A stretch of 20,778 nt of DNA, taken from positions 1-20,778 of the forward strand of contig JAKDKP010000001.1 of assembly GCA_030453285.1 (NCBI GenBank), in the 5' to 3' direction. The first letter of the stretch is position 1. Each line of letters opens with the position of its first letter. This DNA comes from Propionibacteriales bacterium. Lineage in GTDB: Bacteria > Actinomycetota > Actinomycetes > Propionibacteriales > Propionibacteriaceae. Below are positions 7,103-14,496 of the stretch, piece after piece. The notes beneath the pieces were generated by a model. The model had not been told where the DNA came from. It worked only from the letters and a program-made list of their open reading frames with translations, and searched no databases. A program made the position numbers and the translations under genes.

Positions 7103-8662
7103 TCAGGCGACCGGCACACCCTGTCTGATCAGGTGATCGAAGGCACTCAACGCTGCCGTCGAACCGGCTCCGGTGGCCACCACGATCTGCTTGAACGGCG
7201 TCGTGGTGCAGTCACCGGCAGCAAAGACTCCCGGCACTGAGGTACGGCCGCGATCATCGATGATGATCTCGCCGCGATCGGAGACCTCGACTGCTCCGGT
7301 CAGCCACTCGGTGTTGGGCAGCAGGCCGATCTGCACGAACACGCCATCAAGATCAAGACGGTGCGCCGTCCCGGTGCTGCGGTCCTGGTACGCCAGCCCG
7401 GTCACCTTGGCGCCATCGCCGTGCACCCCGGTCGTTCCGGCGTTCAGCAGCACCTCGACGTTGCCGAGGCTGCGGACCTTGGCCTGCAGCACCTCGTCGG
7501 CTCGCAACGCCGTGTCGAACTCGATCAGAGTGACGTGGGCGACCAGTCCGGCCAGGTCGATGGCGGCTTCAACCCCGGAGTTGCCGCCGCCGATCACCGC
7601 CACCCGCTTTCCCTTGAACAGTGGGCCGTCGCAATGCGGGCAGAAGGTGACGCCCTTGTTCCGGTACTCCTCTTCGCCGGGCACGTCCATGGCGCGCCAC
7701 CGCGCACCGGTGGCCAGCACAAGGCTGTCGGAGGTCAGGCGGGTGCCGTTGGCGAGTTCGACGGTTGGTCGGCCTTGATCGGTGATCAGGTGGGCGGCCT
7801 GTTGCCCCTTGATCAACTCCACGGCGTAGGCGTTGACGTGTTCCTCCATCGCGGCCACCATCGTGGGTCCTTCGGTGTAGGGCACCGACACGAAGTTCTC
7901 GATCGCCATCGTGTCGAGCACCTGCCCACCGAAGCGTTCGGTGACCAGGCCCGTACGGATGCCCTTGCGTGCGGCATAGATCGCGGCCGCCGCACCGGCC
8001 GGGCCACCACCGATGACCAGGACCTCGAACGGATCCAGACCGGCCAGGCGCGCGGCCTCCCGGTCGGCCGAACCGGCGTCGAGTCTGCCGACGATCTCTT
8101 CCAACGTCATCCGGCCCTGACCGAACACCTCGCCGTTGGCGAACACGGTCGGCACGGCCAGCACGCCACGTTCCTCGGCCTCGTCGGGGAAGACGCCACC
8201 GTCGATGGCGATGTGCCGAATCCGTGGGTTCAACACACTGATCACGTTCAGCGCCTGGACCACGTCAGGACAGTTCTGGCAGGACAACGACAGGAAGGTT
8301 TCGAACTCCCACTCCCCTGCCAGACCACGGATCCGGTCGGCGAGCTCGTCGGTGATCTTGGCCGGATGGCCACCGACCTGGAGCAGCGCGAGCACCAAGG
8401 AGGTGAACTCGTGCCCCATCGGCAGACCGGCGAAGCGGACCTCGATGTCGGTGCCACTGCGGCGGATCCCGAACGAGGGCCGGCGGGCGTCCTCTCCTCC
8501 TGAGGTGACCGTGACCAGATCCGAGCAGCTGGCGATCTCGTGCAACAGCTCCGCAGTCTCCGTGGACTTCGGCGAGTCGTCCAGGCTGCCGACCAGCTCG
8601 ATCGGGTGGGTGAGGTTGGTCAACAGGGTCTTCAGCTGGGTGATGAGGGCAGCGTCGAGCAT
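7103..8662 (-). CDS. ahpF: Alkyl hydroperoxide reductase subunit F (AhpF)
   Basis: A 519-residue cytoplasmic flavoprotein that passes electrons from NADH through FAD and two disulfide centres to AhpC. The N-terminal tandem thioredoxin-like domain has the Cys128-Cys131 centre (CQNC). The FAD-binding loop is [19 protein letters not shown]. The thioredoxin-reductase-like centre is Cys341-Cys344 ([14 protein letters not shown]), followed by the NADH-binding [12 protein letters not shown] and the C-terminal [16 protein letters not shown]. These match the family closely, and the length is normal (E. coli 521). The start is ATG 8662, preceded by CTGGAG; the frame extends further upstream but without family similarity. 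It lies 126 bases after ahpC, with a hairpin between. Confidence 0.97.
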   Translation of the reverse strand: MLDAALITQLKTLLTNLTHPIELVGSLDDSPKSTETAELLHEIASCSDLVTVTSGGEDARRPSFGIRRSGTDIEVRFAGLPMGHEFTSLVLALLQVGGHPAKITDELADRIRGLAGEWEFETFLSLSCQNCPDVVQALNVISVLNPRIRHIAIDGGVFPDEAEERGVLAVPTVFANGEVFGQGRMTLEEIVGRLDAGSADREAARLAGLDPFEVLVIGGGPAGAAAAIYAARKGIRTGLVTERFGGQVLDTMAIENFVSVPYTEGPTMVAAMEEHVNAYAVELIKGQQAAHLITDQGRPTVELANGTRLTSDSLVLATGARWRAMDVPGEEEYRNKGVTFCPHCDGPLFKGKRVAVIGGGNSGVEAAIDLAGLVAHVTLIEFDTALRADEVLQAKVRSLGNVEVLLNAGTTGVHGDGAKVTGLAYQDRSTGTAHRLDLDGVFVQIGLLPNTEWLTGAVEVSDRGEIIIDDRGRTSVPGVFAAGDCTTTPFKQIVVATGAGSTAALSAFDHLIRQGVPVA

Positions 8663-8734
8663 GGAGTCTCCAGGAAGCGAGCGAGGGCTGATGGCGTTGA
8701 GCCGGACCAGGTCGAGCTGTGGCACGACCCGGAT

Positions 8735-8772
8735 GGTCGTACGGCCGCTGCCGTGGCGGTGACCGTACGACC
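8735..8772 (-). promoter_or_regulatory. Hairpin in the ahpC-ahpF spacer
   Basis: GGTCGTACGG at 8735-8744 and CCGTACGACC at 8763-8772 are perfect ten-base complements. Inside them CCGC (8745-8748) pairs with GCGG (8756-8759), lengthening the stem to 14 pairs with a TGA bulge. It begins 16 bases after the ahpC stop. It may attenuate read-through or protect the ahpC 3' end, making more AhpC than AhpF. Confidence 0.65.
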
Positions 8773-8788
8773 AGCAGATGCCGGTTGA

Positions 8789-9328
8789 TCAGATCTTGCC
8801 GACGAGATCGAGCGAGGGAGCCAGCGTTTCGGCGCCCTCTTCCCATTTGGCCGGGCAGACCTCGCCCGGGTGGGCGGCGACGTACTGGGCGGCCTTGATC
8901 TTGCGCACCAGCTCGGCGGCGTTGCGGCCGATGCCCTCGGCGGTGATCTCGAGGACCTGGATGCGACCCTCGGGATCGATCACGAAGGTGCCCCGATCGG
9001 CCAGGCCCTCGTTCTCGCGCAGGATCTCGAAGTTCCGAGACAGGGCGGTGGTCGGGTCGCCCAGCATGAAGTAGCTGCCGTGCCACGCCTTGTGGGTGAA
9101 ATGGGTGTCGGTGGAGACCGAGTAGACCTCGACGCCGAGCCTCTGCAGCTCGTCGTAGTGGTCGGCCAGGTCACCGAGCTCGGTCGGGCAGACGAAGGTG
9201 AAGTCGGCGGGGTAGAAGAAGAACACCGCCCATGAGCCGCGCACGTCGGCGTCGGAGACGTCGACGAACTCCCCGTTGCGGAAGGCAGTGGCGGCAAAGG
9301 GCTTGAGCTCGGTGTTGATCAAGGACAT
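8789..9328 (-). CDS. ahpC: Alkyl hydroperoxide reductase subunit C (AhpC, 2-Cys peroxiredoxin)
   Basis: A 179-residue peroxiredoxin that reduces hydrogen peroxide, organic peroxides and peroxynitrite, with AhpF as its reductant. The peroxidatic Cys47 sits in [18 protein letters not shown] and the resolving Cys158 in [10 protein letters not shown]; the C-terminus [12 protein letters not shown] is typical of the E. coli-type enzyme. ATG 9328 is preceded by AGGAGAG and gives the standard [11 protein letters not shown] start. It is eight residues shorter than E. coli AhpC (187). All the loss is at one place: KAWH is followed by GSYFMLGDP, where E. coli has ten residues between that His and the Tyr instead of two. 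A palindrome at the likely transcription start suggests repressor control. Confidence 0.97.
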   Translation of the reverse strand: MSLINTELKPFAATAFRNGEFVDVSDADVRGSWAVFFFYPADFTFVCPTELGDLADHYDELQRLGVEVYSVSTDTHFTHKAWHGSYFMLGDPTTALSRNFEILRENEGLADRGTFVIDPEGRIQVLEITAEGIGRNAAELVRKIKAAQYVAAHPGEVCPAKWEEGAETLAPSLDLVGKI

Positions 9329-9707
9329 CTGGTATCTCTCCTGGCCTGGTGTTGAGTGCTCCGGCAGCACCTGACGAGGGGCCGCGGTCGTACAGAGTTC
9401 GTCGTACGAGCACTGTCTGGAATGTTTCCAGTAAGCATAGCGAAATGGGCCGAGGTTCGCCGGTTGCCAGCACCCGATGTGAGGGGAATCTCAGAGCACG
9501 ATCCCTCTGTCCGGCACGCGGCGCCGCCGAAGAACGGCAGCGTGGCGGGCAGTGCCGGATGCCGGTGTCGGCAGTTGGGCTGTGGATGCCGTTTTTCGAC
9601 AGCGGTCGGAGGGTAGCGATCGCCCCCACCGGCCTGCGATCATGCGATGGCAGCCGTTGGGGAGGAGAGATCCCCCCGCACCCGGAGCACGAGGAGGTGA
9701 CGTCGCC
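9329..9707. other. Divergent intergenic region ahpC / LssY-domain gene, 379 bp
   Basis: This is the largest gene-free stretch. For ahpC it holds a minus-strand -10 candidate and a palindrome near 9417-9439. Between these and the ahpC start, GTACGAC is repeated on the minus strand (directly repeated with eight bases between). Near the plus-strand gene, GGGGA (9659-9663) and TCCCC (9671-9675) form a small hairpin, and GAGGAGG (9691-9697) is the ribosome-binding site. An open frame crosses from 9552 but has no protein-like composition. Confidence 0.5.
9417..9439 (-). promoter_or_regulatory. ahpC promoter -10 and operator-like palindrome
   Basis: On the minus strand TATGCT (9439 to 9434) fits a -10 element. 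It is followed at once by the inverted repeat CTGGAA-N3-TTCCAG (9417-9431), which covers the expected transcription start about 100 bases before the ahpC ATG. No good -35 is visible, so the promoter may depend on an activator or use an extracytoplasmic-type sigma. The repeat does not match the OxyR, PerR or LexA consensus. Confidence 0.5.
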
Positions 9708-11084
9708 ATGCGCAAGGACCAACGCAACAGTCGCCACGTCAGCCTCCGCATGCAGCAGCCGTTGCCGGTTTCCACGCTGGTCGACCGCGGCTTCTTCCTG
9801 ATCGCCACCGTGTACGTCATCTGGCTCGCCGTCATCGTGGCCATCCAGGGATTCCGGTCACCGTGGTCGCTGATCCTGCTCATCCCGGTCTGGGGCATCT
9901 TCGCCTACCTTGCCCTTCCCCGGCTGCATCGGATGCTGTCGGATCTGTACGTGCCCGACTACTTCTTCGGCCGTACGAGGACCTCCGACGGTCTCCTGGG
10001 AGACCCGGTGAACATGGCGGTCGACGGCAGCTTTGATCAACTGCATGCCGCCATGACGCGGGCCGGCTGGCACCGCGCCGAAGAGATCACCGCCCGTACG
10101 GCCTGGCTGATGATCGTCTCCACCGTGACCGGCAGAAGCTATCCGACCGCGCCGGTGTCGACCTTGATGCTGTTCGGTCGTCGGCACGACGTGGCCTATC
10201 AGCAGGAGGTCGCCGGCAACCCCAAGCAACGTCATCACGTCCGGTTCTGGCACACGCCCCCGGGCTGGCTGCTGCCCGGCGGAACCAAGGTCGACTGGCT
10301 GGGTGCCGGCACGTACGACACGGCGGTGGGCATCTCCTGGTTCACCCTGCAGGTGACGCACCGGATCGACGAGAACACCGACATCGAGCGTGACTTCGTG
10401 GTGTCGTCGATCACCAGCGCGGACCCGGCCGCGGGGATGCGGAGCCTGCCGAACTTCACCACCGGCTATCACTCACGCAACGGTGGCGGAGACCGCTTCA
10501 TCACCGACGGGGCGCTGCCGATCCTCGACCTGGCGTCGACGCATGCCCTCGAGAGCGGCGACGGCGACGAGATCCGGGCCCTGACCAGCGGCGAGGCCCC
10601 GTCCGCGCACGATGCGTATCGGCGTGCTCCCCTGTCGGCGTTGGCGGCCGGAATCCTCACCATCGGCGCCACAGCGCTCGACTGCATCGTGCTCACCGTC
10701 AGCATCTTCACCGAGAACCTGACCGACGAGGACGGTGTCAGCGCCCTGACGATCCGCATCCTGCTGCTCTGTCCGGTGGTCATTCTGTTGGCGGTGAATC
10801 TGCTGCTGGTGCGGTCCTTCCTTCGCCGCGGACGCCGATCACGCGTCGTCCTGATGACGCTGCTCTCGCTGTCGATTCTGCTGACTGCGCTGAACTACAT
10901 CCTCGACGTCGCTTCCCTGCGGTTGGACTGGGGACTCCTCTCGGCGTCCCTGCAGTGCATTGCCCTGATCTCGTTTGCCACCGATTCCACCGCGCGTTGG
11001 GTTCGCGCCCGTCAGGACGACGAGGCCAGCGGTGCCGCGGCCGTCACCCTGGCCGACCGGCGCCGCGAGCGGCGCGTCGGCTGA
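9708..11084 (+). CDS. LssY C-terminal domain membrane protein
   Basis: A 458-residue protein with two N-terminal TM segments (roughly residues 27-70) and a large soluble LssY C-terminal domain. That domain shows DPVNMAVDGSFDQLHAAMTRAGWHRA, YPTAPVSTLMLFGRRHDVAYQQEV, RHHVRFWHTP and THRIDENTDIERDFV. Four more hydrophobic segments follow (about residues 305-440). In other bacteria this domain is fused to DedA or PAP2 phosphatase domains; here it stands alone. Its biochemical role is not known to me. ATG 9708 was chosen because GAGGAGG lies ten bases upstream and the LssY-type sequence begins after it. The C-terminal tail is arginine-rich. It is divergent from ahpC, but that does not imply a redox role. 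Confidence 0.85.
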   Translation: MRKDQRNSRHVSLRMQQPLPVSTLVDRGFFLIATVYVIWLAVIVAIQGFRSPWSLILLIPVWGIFAYLALPRLHRMLSDLYVPDYFFGRTRTSDGLLGDPVNMAVDGSFDQLHAAMTRAGWHRAEEITARTAWLMIVSTVTGRSYPTAPVSTLMLFGRRHDVAYQQEVAGNPKQRHHVRFWHTPPGWLLPGGTKVDWLGAGTYDTAVGISWFTLQVTHRIDENTDIERDFVVSSITSADPAAGMRSLPNFTTGYHSRNGGGDRFITDGALPILDLASTHALESGDGDEIRALTSGEAPSAHDAYRRAPLSALAAGILTIGATALDCIVLTVSIFTENLTDEDGVSALTIRILLLCPVVILLAVNLLLVRSFLRRGRRSRVVLMTLLSLSILLTALNYILDVASLRLDWGLLSASLQCIALISFATDSTARWVRARQDDEASGAAAVTLADRRRERRVG

Positions 11085-11113
11085 TCGGCGACCCACTCGT
11101 GTGGGGAGCCGAT
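11084..11113 (+). terminator. Hairpin at the end of the LssY-domain gene
   Basis: ATCGGC (11084-11089) pairs with GCCGAT (11108-11113). Inside, CCCAC (11092-11096) pairs with GTGGG (11101-11105) over a TCGT tetraloop. The two helices are separated by a symmetric GA/GA internal loop, which can form tandem G-A pairs. It starts on the last base of the stop codon. Confidence 0.65.
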
Positions 11114-11151
11114 CCCGTCCGAAAATCGGCACGCTGAGCCGTACTGCCGGC

Positions 11152-11170
11152 GCCATCGTCCGGTGATGGC
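11152..11170 (-). terminator. Weak hairpin after the thiamine-binding protein gene
   Basis: GCCATC (11152-11157) and GATGGC (11165-11170) form a six-pair stem with a seven-base loop, 31 bases beyond the stop of the minus-strand gene. It is only a modest terminator candidate. Confidence 0.35.
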
Positions 11171-11201
11171 CCGCTATGTGCCGAAGTTCGGAAGCTTGGG
11201 T

Positions 11202-11507
11202 TCAGAGCCGGTCGATGGCAGCGTTCAGTCGTTCCAGCTTGCCGTCGAGCTCGCCGGTCCGGCCCGGGCGCAGATCGGCCTTGATCACCAATGACACCCG
11301 AGGCGAGGTGGTCAACAGAACGTCGCTGCATTCCTTGATCACCGCCATGCACTCGTCCCACTCGCCTTCCAGGGTGGTGAACATGGCGTCCGTACGGTGG
11401 GTGACACCGCTGCGTCGTACGACATCGATCGCCTTGGCGACCGACGCGCTCACCGAGCCGTCGGGGTCGTCGGTGGTGGCGGGGGCGATGGAGAAGGCGA
11501 ACAACAT
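11202..11507 (-). CDS. MTH1187-family thiamine-binding protein
   Basis: A 101-residue protein of the MTH1187/YkoF-like family, a ferredoxin-like fold reported to bind thiamine or hydroxymethylpyrimidine. The sequence opens MLFAFSIAPATTDDPDGSVSASVAKAIDVVRRSG and continues with the typical HRTDAMFTTLEGEWDECMAVIKE and SPRVSLVIKADLRPGR. The open frame runs far upstream, but ATG 11507 has GAAGGG seven bases before it and gives the family start. It is divergent from the GH3 gene with an 85-base gap. No thiamine biosynthesis gene is nearby, so its partners are unknown. Confidence 0.88.
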   Translation of the reverse strand: MLFAFSIAPATTDDPDGSVSASVAKAIDVVRRSGVTHRTDAMFTTLEGEWDECMAVIKECSDVLLTTSPRVSLVIKADLRPGRTGELDGKLERLNAAIDRL

Positions 11508-11592
11508 GGGGGGTCCCTTCGTCAGGTGAATGTCCATCATCGCAAGCCGCGTAGAGTCAGCCGCACCGCCCAGCACCATCAAGGAGACGCCG

Positions 11593-14004
11593 ATGTCGCA
11601 CGCCGAGACCCCGTACGCCGACCGGATCAAGGTGCTGGATCTCCCGGCCAAGGTGCGTCTGCTCACCGGCGCGAGCGGATTCTCGCTGCACGCGGAGGAT
11701 CGGATCGGCCTGGCGGAGATGCACGTCTCGGACGGCCCGACGGGCGTCCGGGGACTGACCTTCATCGGCGGCCGCGAGGTGACGTTGTTCCCCAACGCCA
11801 CCTTGCTGGCCAGCACCTGGGACCCCGAGGTGCTGGCCGAGGTGGGTGGCCTGCTGGCCGAGGAGGCCCGGGCGCAGTCGATCAGCCTGGTCCTCGGTCC
11901 GACGATCAACCTGCATCGCAGCCCACTGGGCGGTCGGCTGTTCGAGGCGTTCAGTGAGGATCCGTACCTGACCGGTGTGCTGGCGGCGGCCTACGTCAAC
12001 GGGCTGCAGGGCCGCGGCATCGGCGCCTGTCCAAAACACCTGGTGGGCAATGAGTCCGAGACCCTGCGCAACACCATGAACAGCGTGATCGACGAGCAGA
12101 CCTTGCGCGAGGTCTACCTGCTGCCGTTCGAACTCGCGGTCACCCGCTCGCACCCGTGGTCGATCATGGCCGCCTACAACGACGTCAACGGGATCACCGC
12201 CACCGAGAACACCAAGATCAACACCGGCGTCCTGCGCCACGAGTGGGACTGGGACGGTGTGCTGGTCTCGGACTGGTTCGCCACCAAGAGCGCTGCCCCG
12301 GCAGCCAATGGTGGGCTGGACCTGGTGATGCCCGGGCCGATCGGCCCCTGGGGCGACGCCCTGGTCGAAGCCGTCGGTCGCGGTGAGGTGGATGAGCAGA
12401 CCATCGACGAGCATCTGTCCCGGTTGTTGCTGTTGGCCGAGCGGGCGGGGCGGCTGGACGGTCCGGCGATCGATGACGACACCGTGCCCGGGCCGGACTC
12501 CCCCGTACGACGTGAACAGATGACCCGAATCGCCGCCCGCGGCATGACGGTGCTCACCAACCGCGACGCTGCTCTGCCGCTGCGGTCCGAGCAGCGCGTT
12601 GCCCTGATCGGGCGGCATGCGATCGAAACCATCGGCATGGGCGGCGGGTCGGCACAGGTGAACACCCCGCACCAGGTGTCGGTCGCCGACGCCATGGCCG
12701 ATCGGTTCGCCGGCCTGACCGTCACCGACGGAGTCGAGTTCCGTGGACGCCAACCACGAGCCCGTACGGAATTCCTCACCGATCCCGAAACCGGCAACCC
12801 GGGCCTGCGCATCAGCACACACACCGCTGACGGCACCATCATCGACAGTGCACACAGTCTGGTGGCGGCCACCACGGTTGAACCCGGCGGAGAAGTTGAT
12901 CATGTGAGTTTCACCGCCATCGTCAGGGGCGACGGCCCGGTCCTGCTGGGTGGCCTCGGCGTCGGCGACTTCACCGTGAAGGCGGGCGGCACCACGCACA
13001 CGTTGTCGGTCGCGGCCAGCGGTGACGGCTTCGCCGAGGATCTGCTGGCGCCACCGGGTGAGGCTGTTGAGGTTGATCTTGGTGATGACCGTACGGTCTC
13101 ACTCACGGCTCGCGCCGGCTTCGACGGCGTCGGCAACCTGGCCTTCCTTGGCCTGATCGCCCGCCCGACTCCCCGTGACGCGGAGGCCGCGATCGTCGAG
13201 GCGCGTTCGGCTGCGGCAGCGGCGGACGTGGCCGTCGTCGTGGTCGGACTGAGCGAGGAGCAGGAGACCGAGTCGGTCGACAAGACCACCCTGACCCTGC
13301 CGGGTCGTCAGGACGACTTGGTCCGTGCTGTTGCCGAGGTGGCCACCCGCACCGTTGTGGTGATCAACGCCGCGACTCCGGTGCTGATGCCGTGGCGTGA
13401 TCACGTCGACGCCATCGTCGTGGCCGGTCTGCCCGGACAGGAGGCCGGAGCCGCGATCACTGCCGCTCTGCTCGGCAAGGTCGAACCGGCCGGGAGATTG
13501 GTCACCACCTGGCCGATGGCCGATGTGGAGTCGGCGGCCTGGACCGTCACCCCGGACGCGGACGGGTCCGTGGTATACGCCGAGGGCACCTTCGTCGGTC
13601 ACCGGGCCCATCACGCAGAACTCCAGCCAGCGCCGGCTTTCTGGTTCGGCCACGGCCTCGGTTACAGCACCTGGTCGTACGAAAACGCTCATCTGGTCGA
13701 GGCAGACTCTCCGACCGTCAGACTGGACCTCACCAACACCGGTGGTCGGGACAGCACCGAGATCGTCCAGCTGTATCTCGATCCCACCGACAGTAGTCAG
13801 CCCGTCCGCCTGGTTGGCTGGACGGTTGTCCATCTCGCCGCCGGGGAGGCCCGCAACGTGACCGTTGCCGCAGATCCGATCATGCTGCGGACCTGGCAGG
13901 ATGGCTGGGTGCCGTTGCCTCTTGAAGGCCGCCTGCTCGTCGCTCGCGGACTTGGCGACCTCCGCGCCAGCCTCGTGCTGGGTCACCAGACTCCCCCGCG
14001 GTGA
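11593..14004 (+). CDS. Glycoside hydrolase family 3 beta-glycosidase
   Basis: An 803-residue retaining glycosidase. The N-terminal GH3 barrel has SDGPTGVRG, the KHLVGNESETLRN segment and the nucleophile Asp227 in GVLVSDWFAT. The C-terminal alpha/beta sandwich follows. It contains an insertion (about residues 380-520) in the position of the PA14 domain of K. marxianus-type beta-glucosidases. The acid/base region reads SEEQETESVDKTTLTLPG, with Glu558 or Glu560 as candidate, and a fibronectin-III-like domain ends the protein (VRLDLTNTGGRDSTEIVQLYL). No signal peptide is present, so it should act on imported oligosaccharides in the cytoplasm; the sugar is unknown. ATG 11593 is preceded by AAGGAG with six bases between. 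No transporter is adjacent. Confidence 0.95.
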   Translation: MSHAETPYADRIKVLDLPAKVRLLTGASGFSLHAEDRIGLAEMHVSDGPTGVRGLTFIGGREVTLFPNATLLASTWDPEVLAEVGGLLAEEARAQSISLVLGPTINLHRSPLGGRLFEAFSEDPYLTGVLAAAYVNGLQGRGIGACPKHLVGNESETLRNTMNSVIDEQTLREVYLLPFELAVTRSHPWSIMAAYNDVNGITATENTKINTGVLRHEWDWDGVLVSDWFATKSAAPAANGGLDLVMPGPIGPWGDALVEAVGRGEVDEQTIDEHLSRLLLLAERAGRLDGPAIDDDTVPGPDSPVRREQMTRIAARGMTVLTNRDAALPLRSEQRVALIGRHAIETIGMGGGSAQVNTPHQVSVADAMADRFAGLTVTDGVEFRGRQPRARTEFLTDPETGNPGLRISTHTADGTIIDSAHSLVAATTVEPGGEVDHVSFTAIVRGDGPVLLGGLGVGDFTVKAGGTTHTLSVAASGDGFAEDLLAPPGEAVEVDLGDDRTVSLTARAGFDGVGNLAFLGLIARPTPRDAEAAIVEARSAAAAADVAVVVVGLSEEQETESVDKTTLTLPGRQDDLVRAVAEVATRTVVVINAATPVLMPWRDHVDAIVVAGLPGQEAGAAITAALLGKVEPAGRLVTTWPMADVESAAWTVTPDADGSVVYAEGTFVGHRAHHAELQPAPAFWFGHGLGYSTWSYENAHLVEADSPTVRLDLTNTGGRDSTEIVQLYLDPTDSSQPVRLVGWTVVHLAAGEARNVTVAADPIMLRTWQDGWVPLPLEGRLLVARGLGDLRASLVLGHQTPPR

Positions 14005-14032
14005 TCGTCGGGCCACCGGTGGCCGTGGGTGA

Positions 14033-14062
14033 GGCCGCGACATGGTCGGCCATGGGGCGGCC
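14033..14062. terminator. Hairpin between convergent GH3 and Nudix genes
   Basis: GGCCGC (14033-14038) pairs with GCGGCC (14057-14062), and CATGG (14041-14045) with CCATG (14050-14054) over a TCGG loop; a two-by-two internal loop separates the helices. Upstream, the perfect palindrome GGCCACCGGTGGCC lies at 14011-14024. Together they fill the 60-base gap and probably terminate both genes. Confidence 0.65.
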
Positions 14063-14064
14063 CC

Positions 14065-14496
14065 CTACGCGACTGTCGACGCCCTTTCGAGTCGGGTGCG
14101 TACGTGATCGAGGAGGGGACGATCGGCAGGGGCCCAGTCGGTGATGATCAACTCGTTGGCAGTGAACCAGTGGAACTGATCATGGGTGTCACCGGGGGTG
14201 GGCGTTCCGGTGATGATCATGGCCCAGTGCACGAACAGGGCCAGGGTGTGGTTGATCACCACGCCGCCGATCGGCCCTTTGACCGGCGAAGCAACGGTGA
14301 TGTCGACGGCGAGCTCTTCGGCGATCTCCCGGGTCAACGCTTCGGCCTGGGTCTCCCCCGGTTCGACCTTCCCGCCGGGGAACTCCCACAACCCGGCCAG
14401 CTCGGACGGTCGGGTCCGGCGGGCACCCAGCACACGCGTTGGTGCAGCCAGGTCGTCAACGATGGCGGCCCCGACGACCGCGCGCCGTGCACTCAT
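14065..14496 (-). CDS. Nudix hydrolase (MutT-like)
   Basis: A 143-residue hydrolase of nucleoside diphosphates linked to another group. The Nudix box reads GGKVEPGETQAEALTREIAEELAV, i.e. G-x5-E-x7-REUxEE, with Ala replacing the usual Gly after EEL. ARRTRPSELAGLWEFPGGK before it resembles the MutT branch that cleans up 8-oxo-dGTP, as does the late FHWFTANEL segment. A house-cleaning role is likely, but the substrate is not certain. The start overlaps the stop of the formylglycine-generating enzyme (ATGA), so it is co-translated with it. I know of no functional link between the two. Confidence 0.92.
   Translation of the reverse strand: MSARRAVVGAAIVDDLAAPTRVLGARRTRPSELAGLWEFPGGKVEPGETQAEALTREIAEELAVDITVASPVKGPIGGVVINHTLALFVHWAMIITGTPTPGDTHDQFHWFTANELIITDWAPADRPLLDHVRTRLERASTVA

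Noticed and set aside
6077..7240. 387-codon open frame on the plus strand
   Set aside because: Crosses the TetR promoter and covers the pentapeptide gene antisense; the pentapeptide and cysteine motifs are clearly on the minus strand.
9552..9707. N-terminal extension of the LssY-domain protein
   Set aside because: Low-complexity Arg/Pro/Gly sequence; GAGGAGG ten bases before ATG 9708 marks the start.
11557..12999. 480-codon open frame on the minus strand
   Set aside because: Antisense to the GH3 glycosidase, with low-complexity Asp, Gly and Gln-rich sequence.
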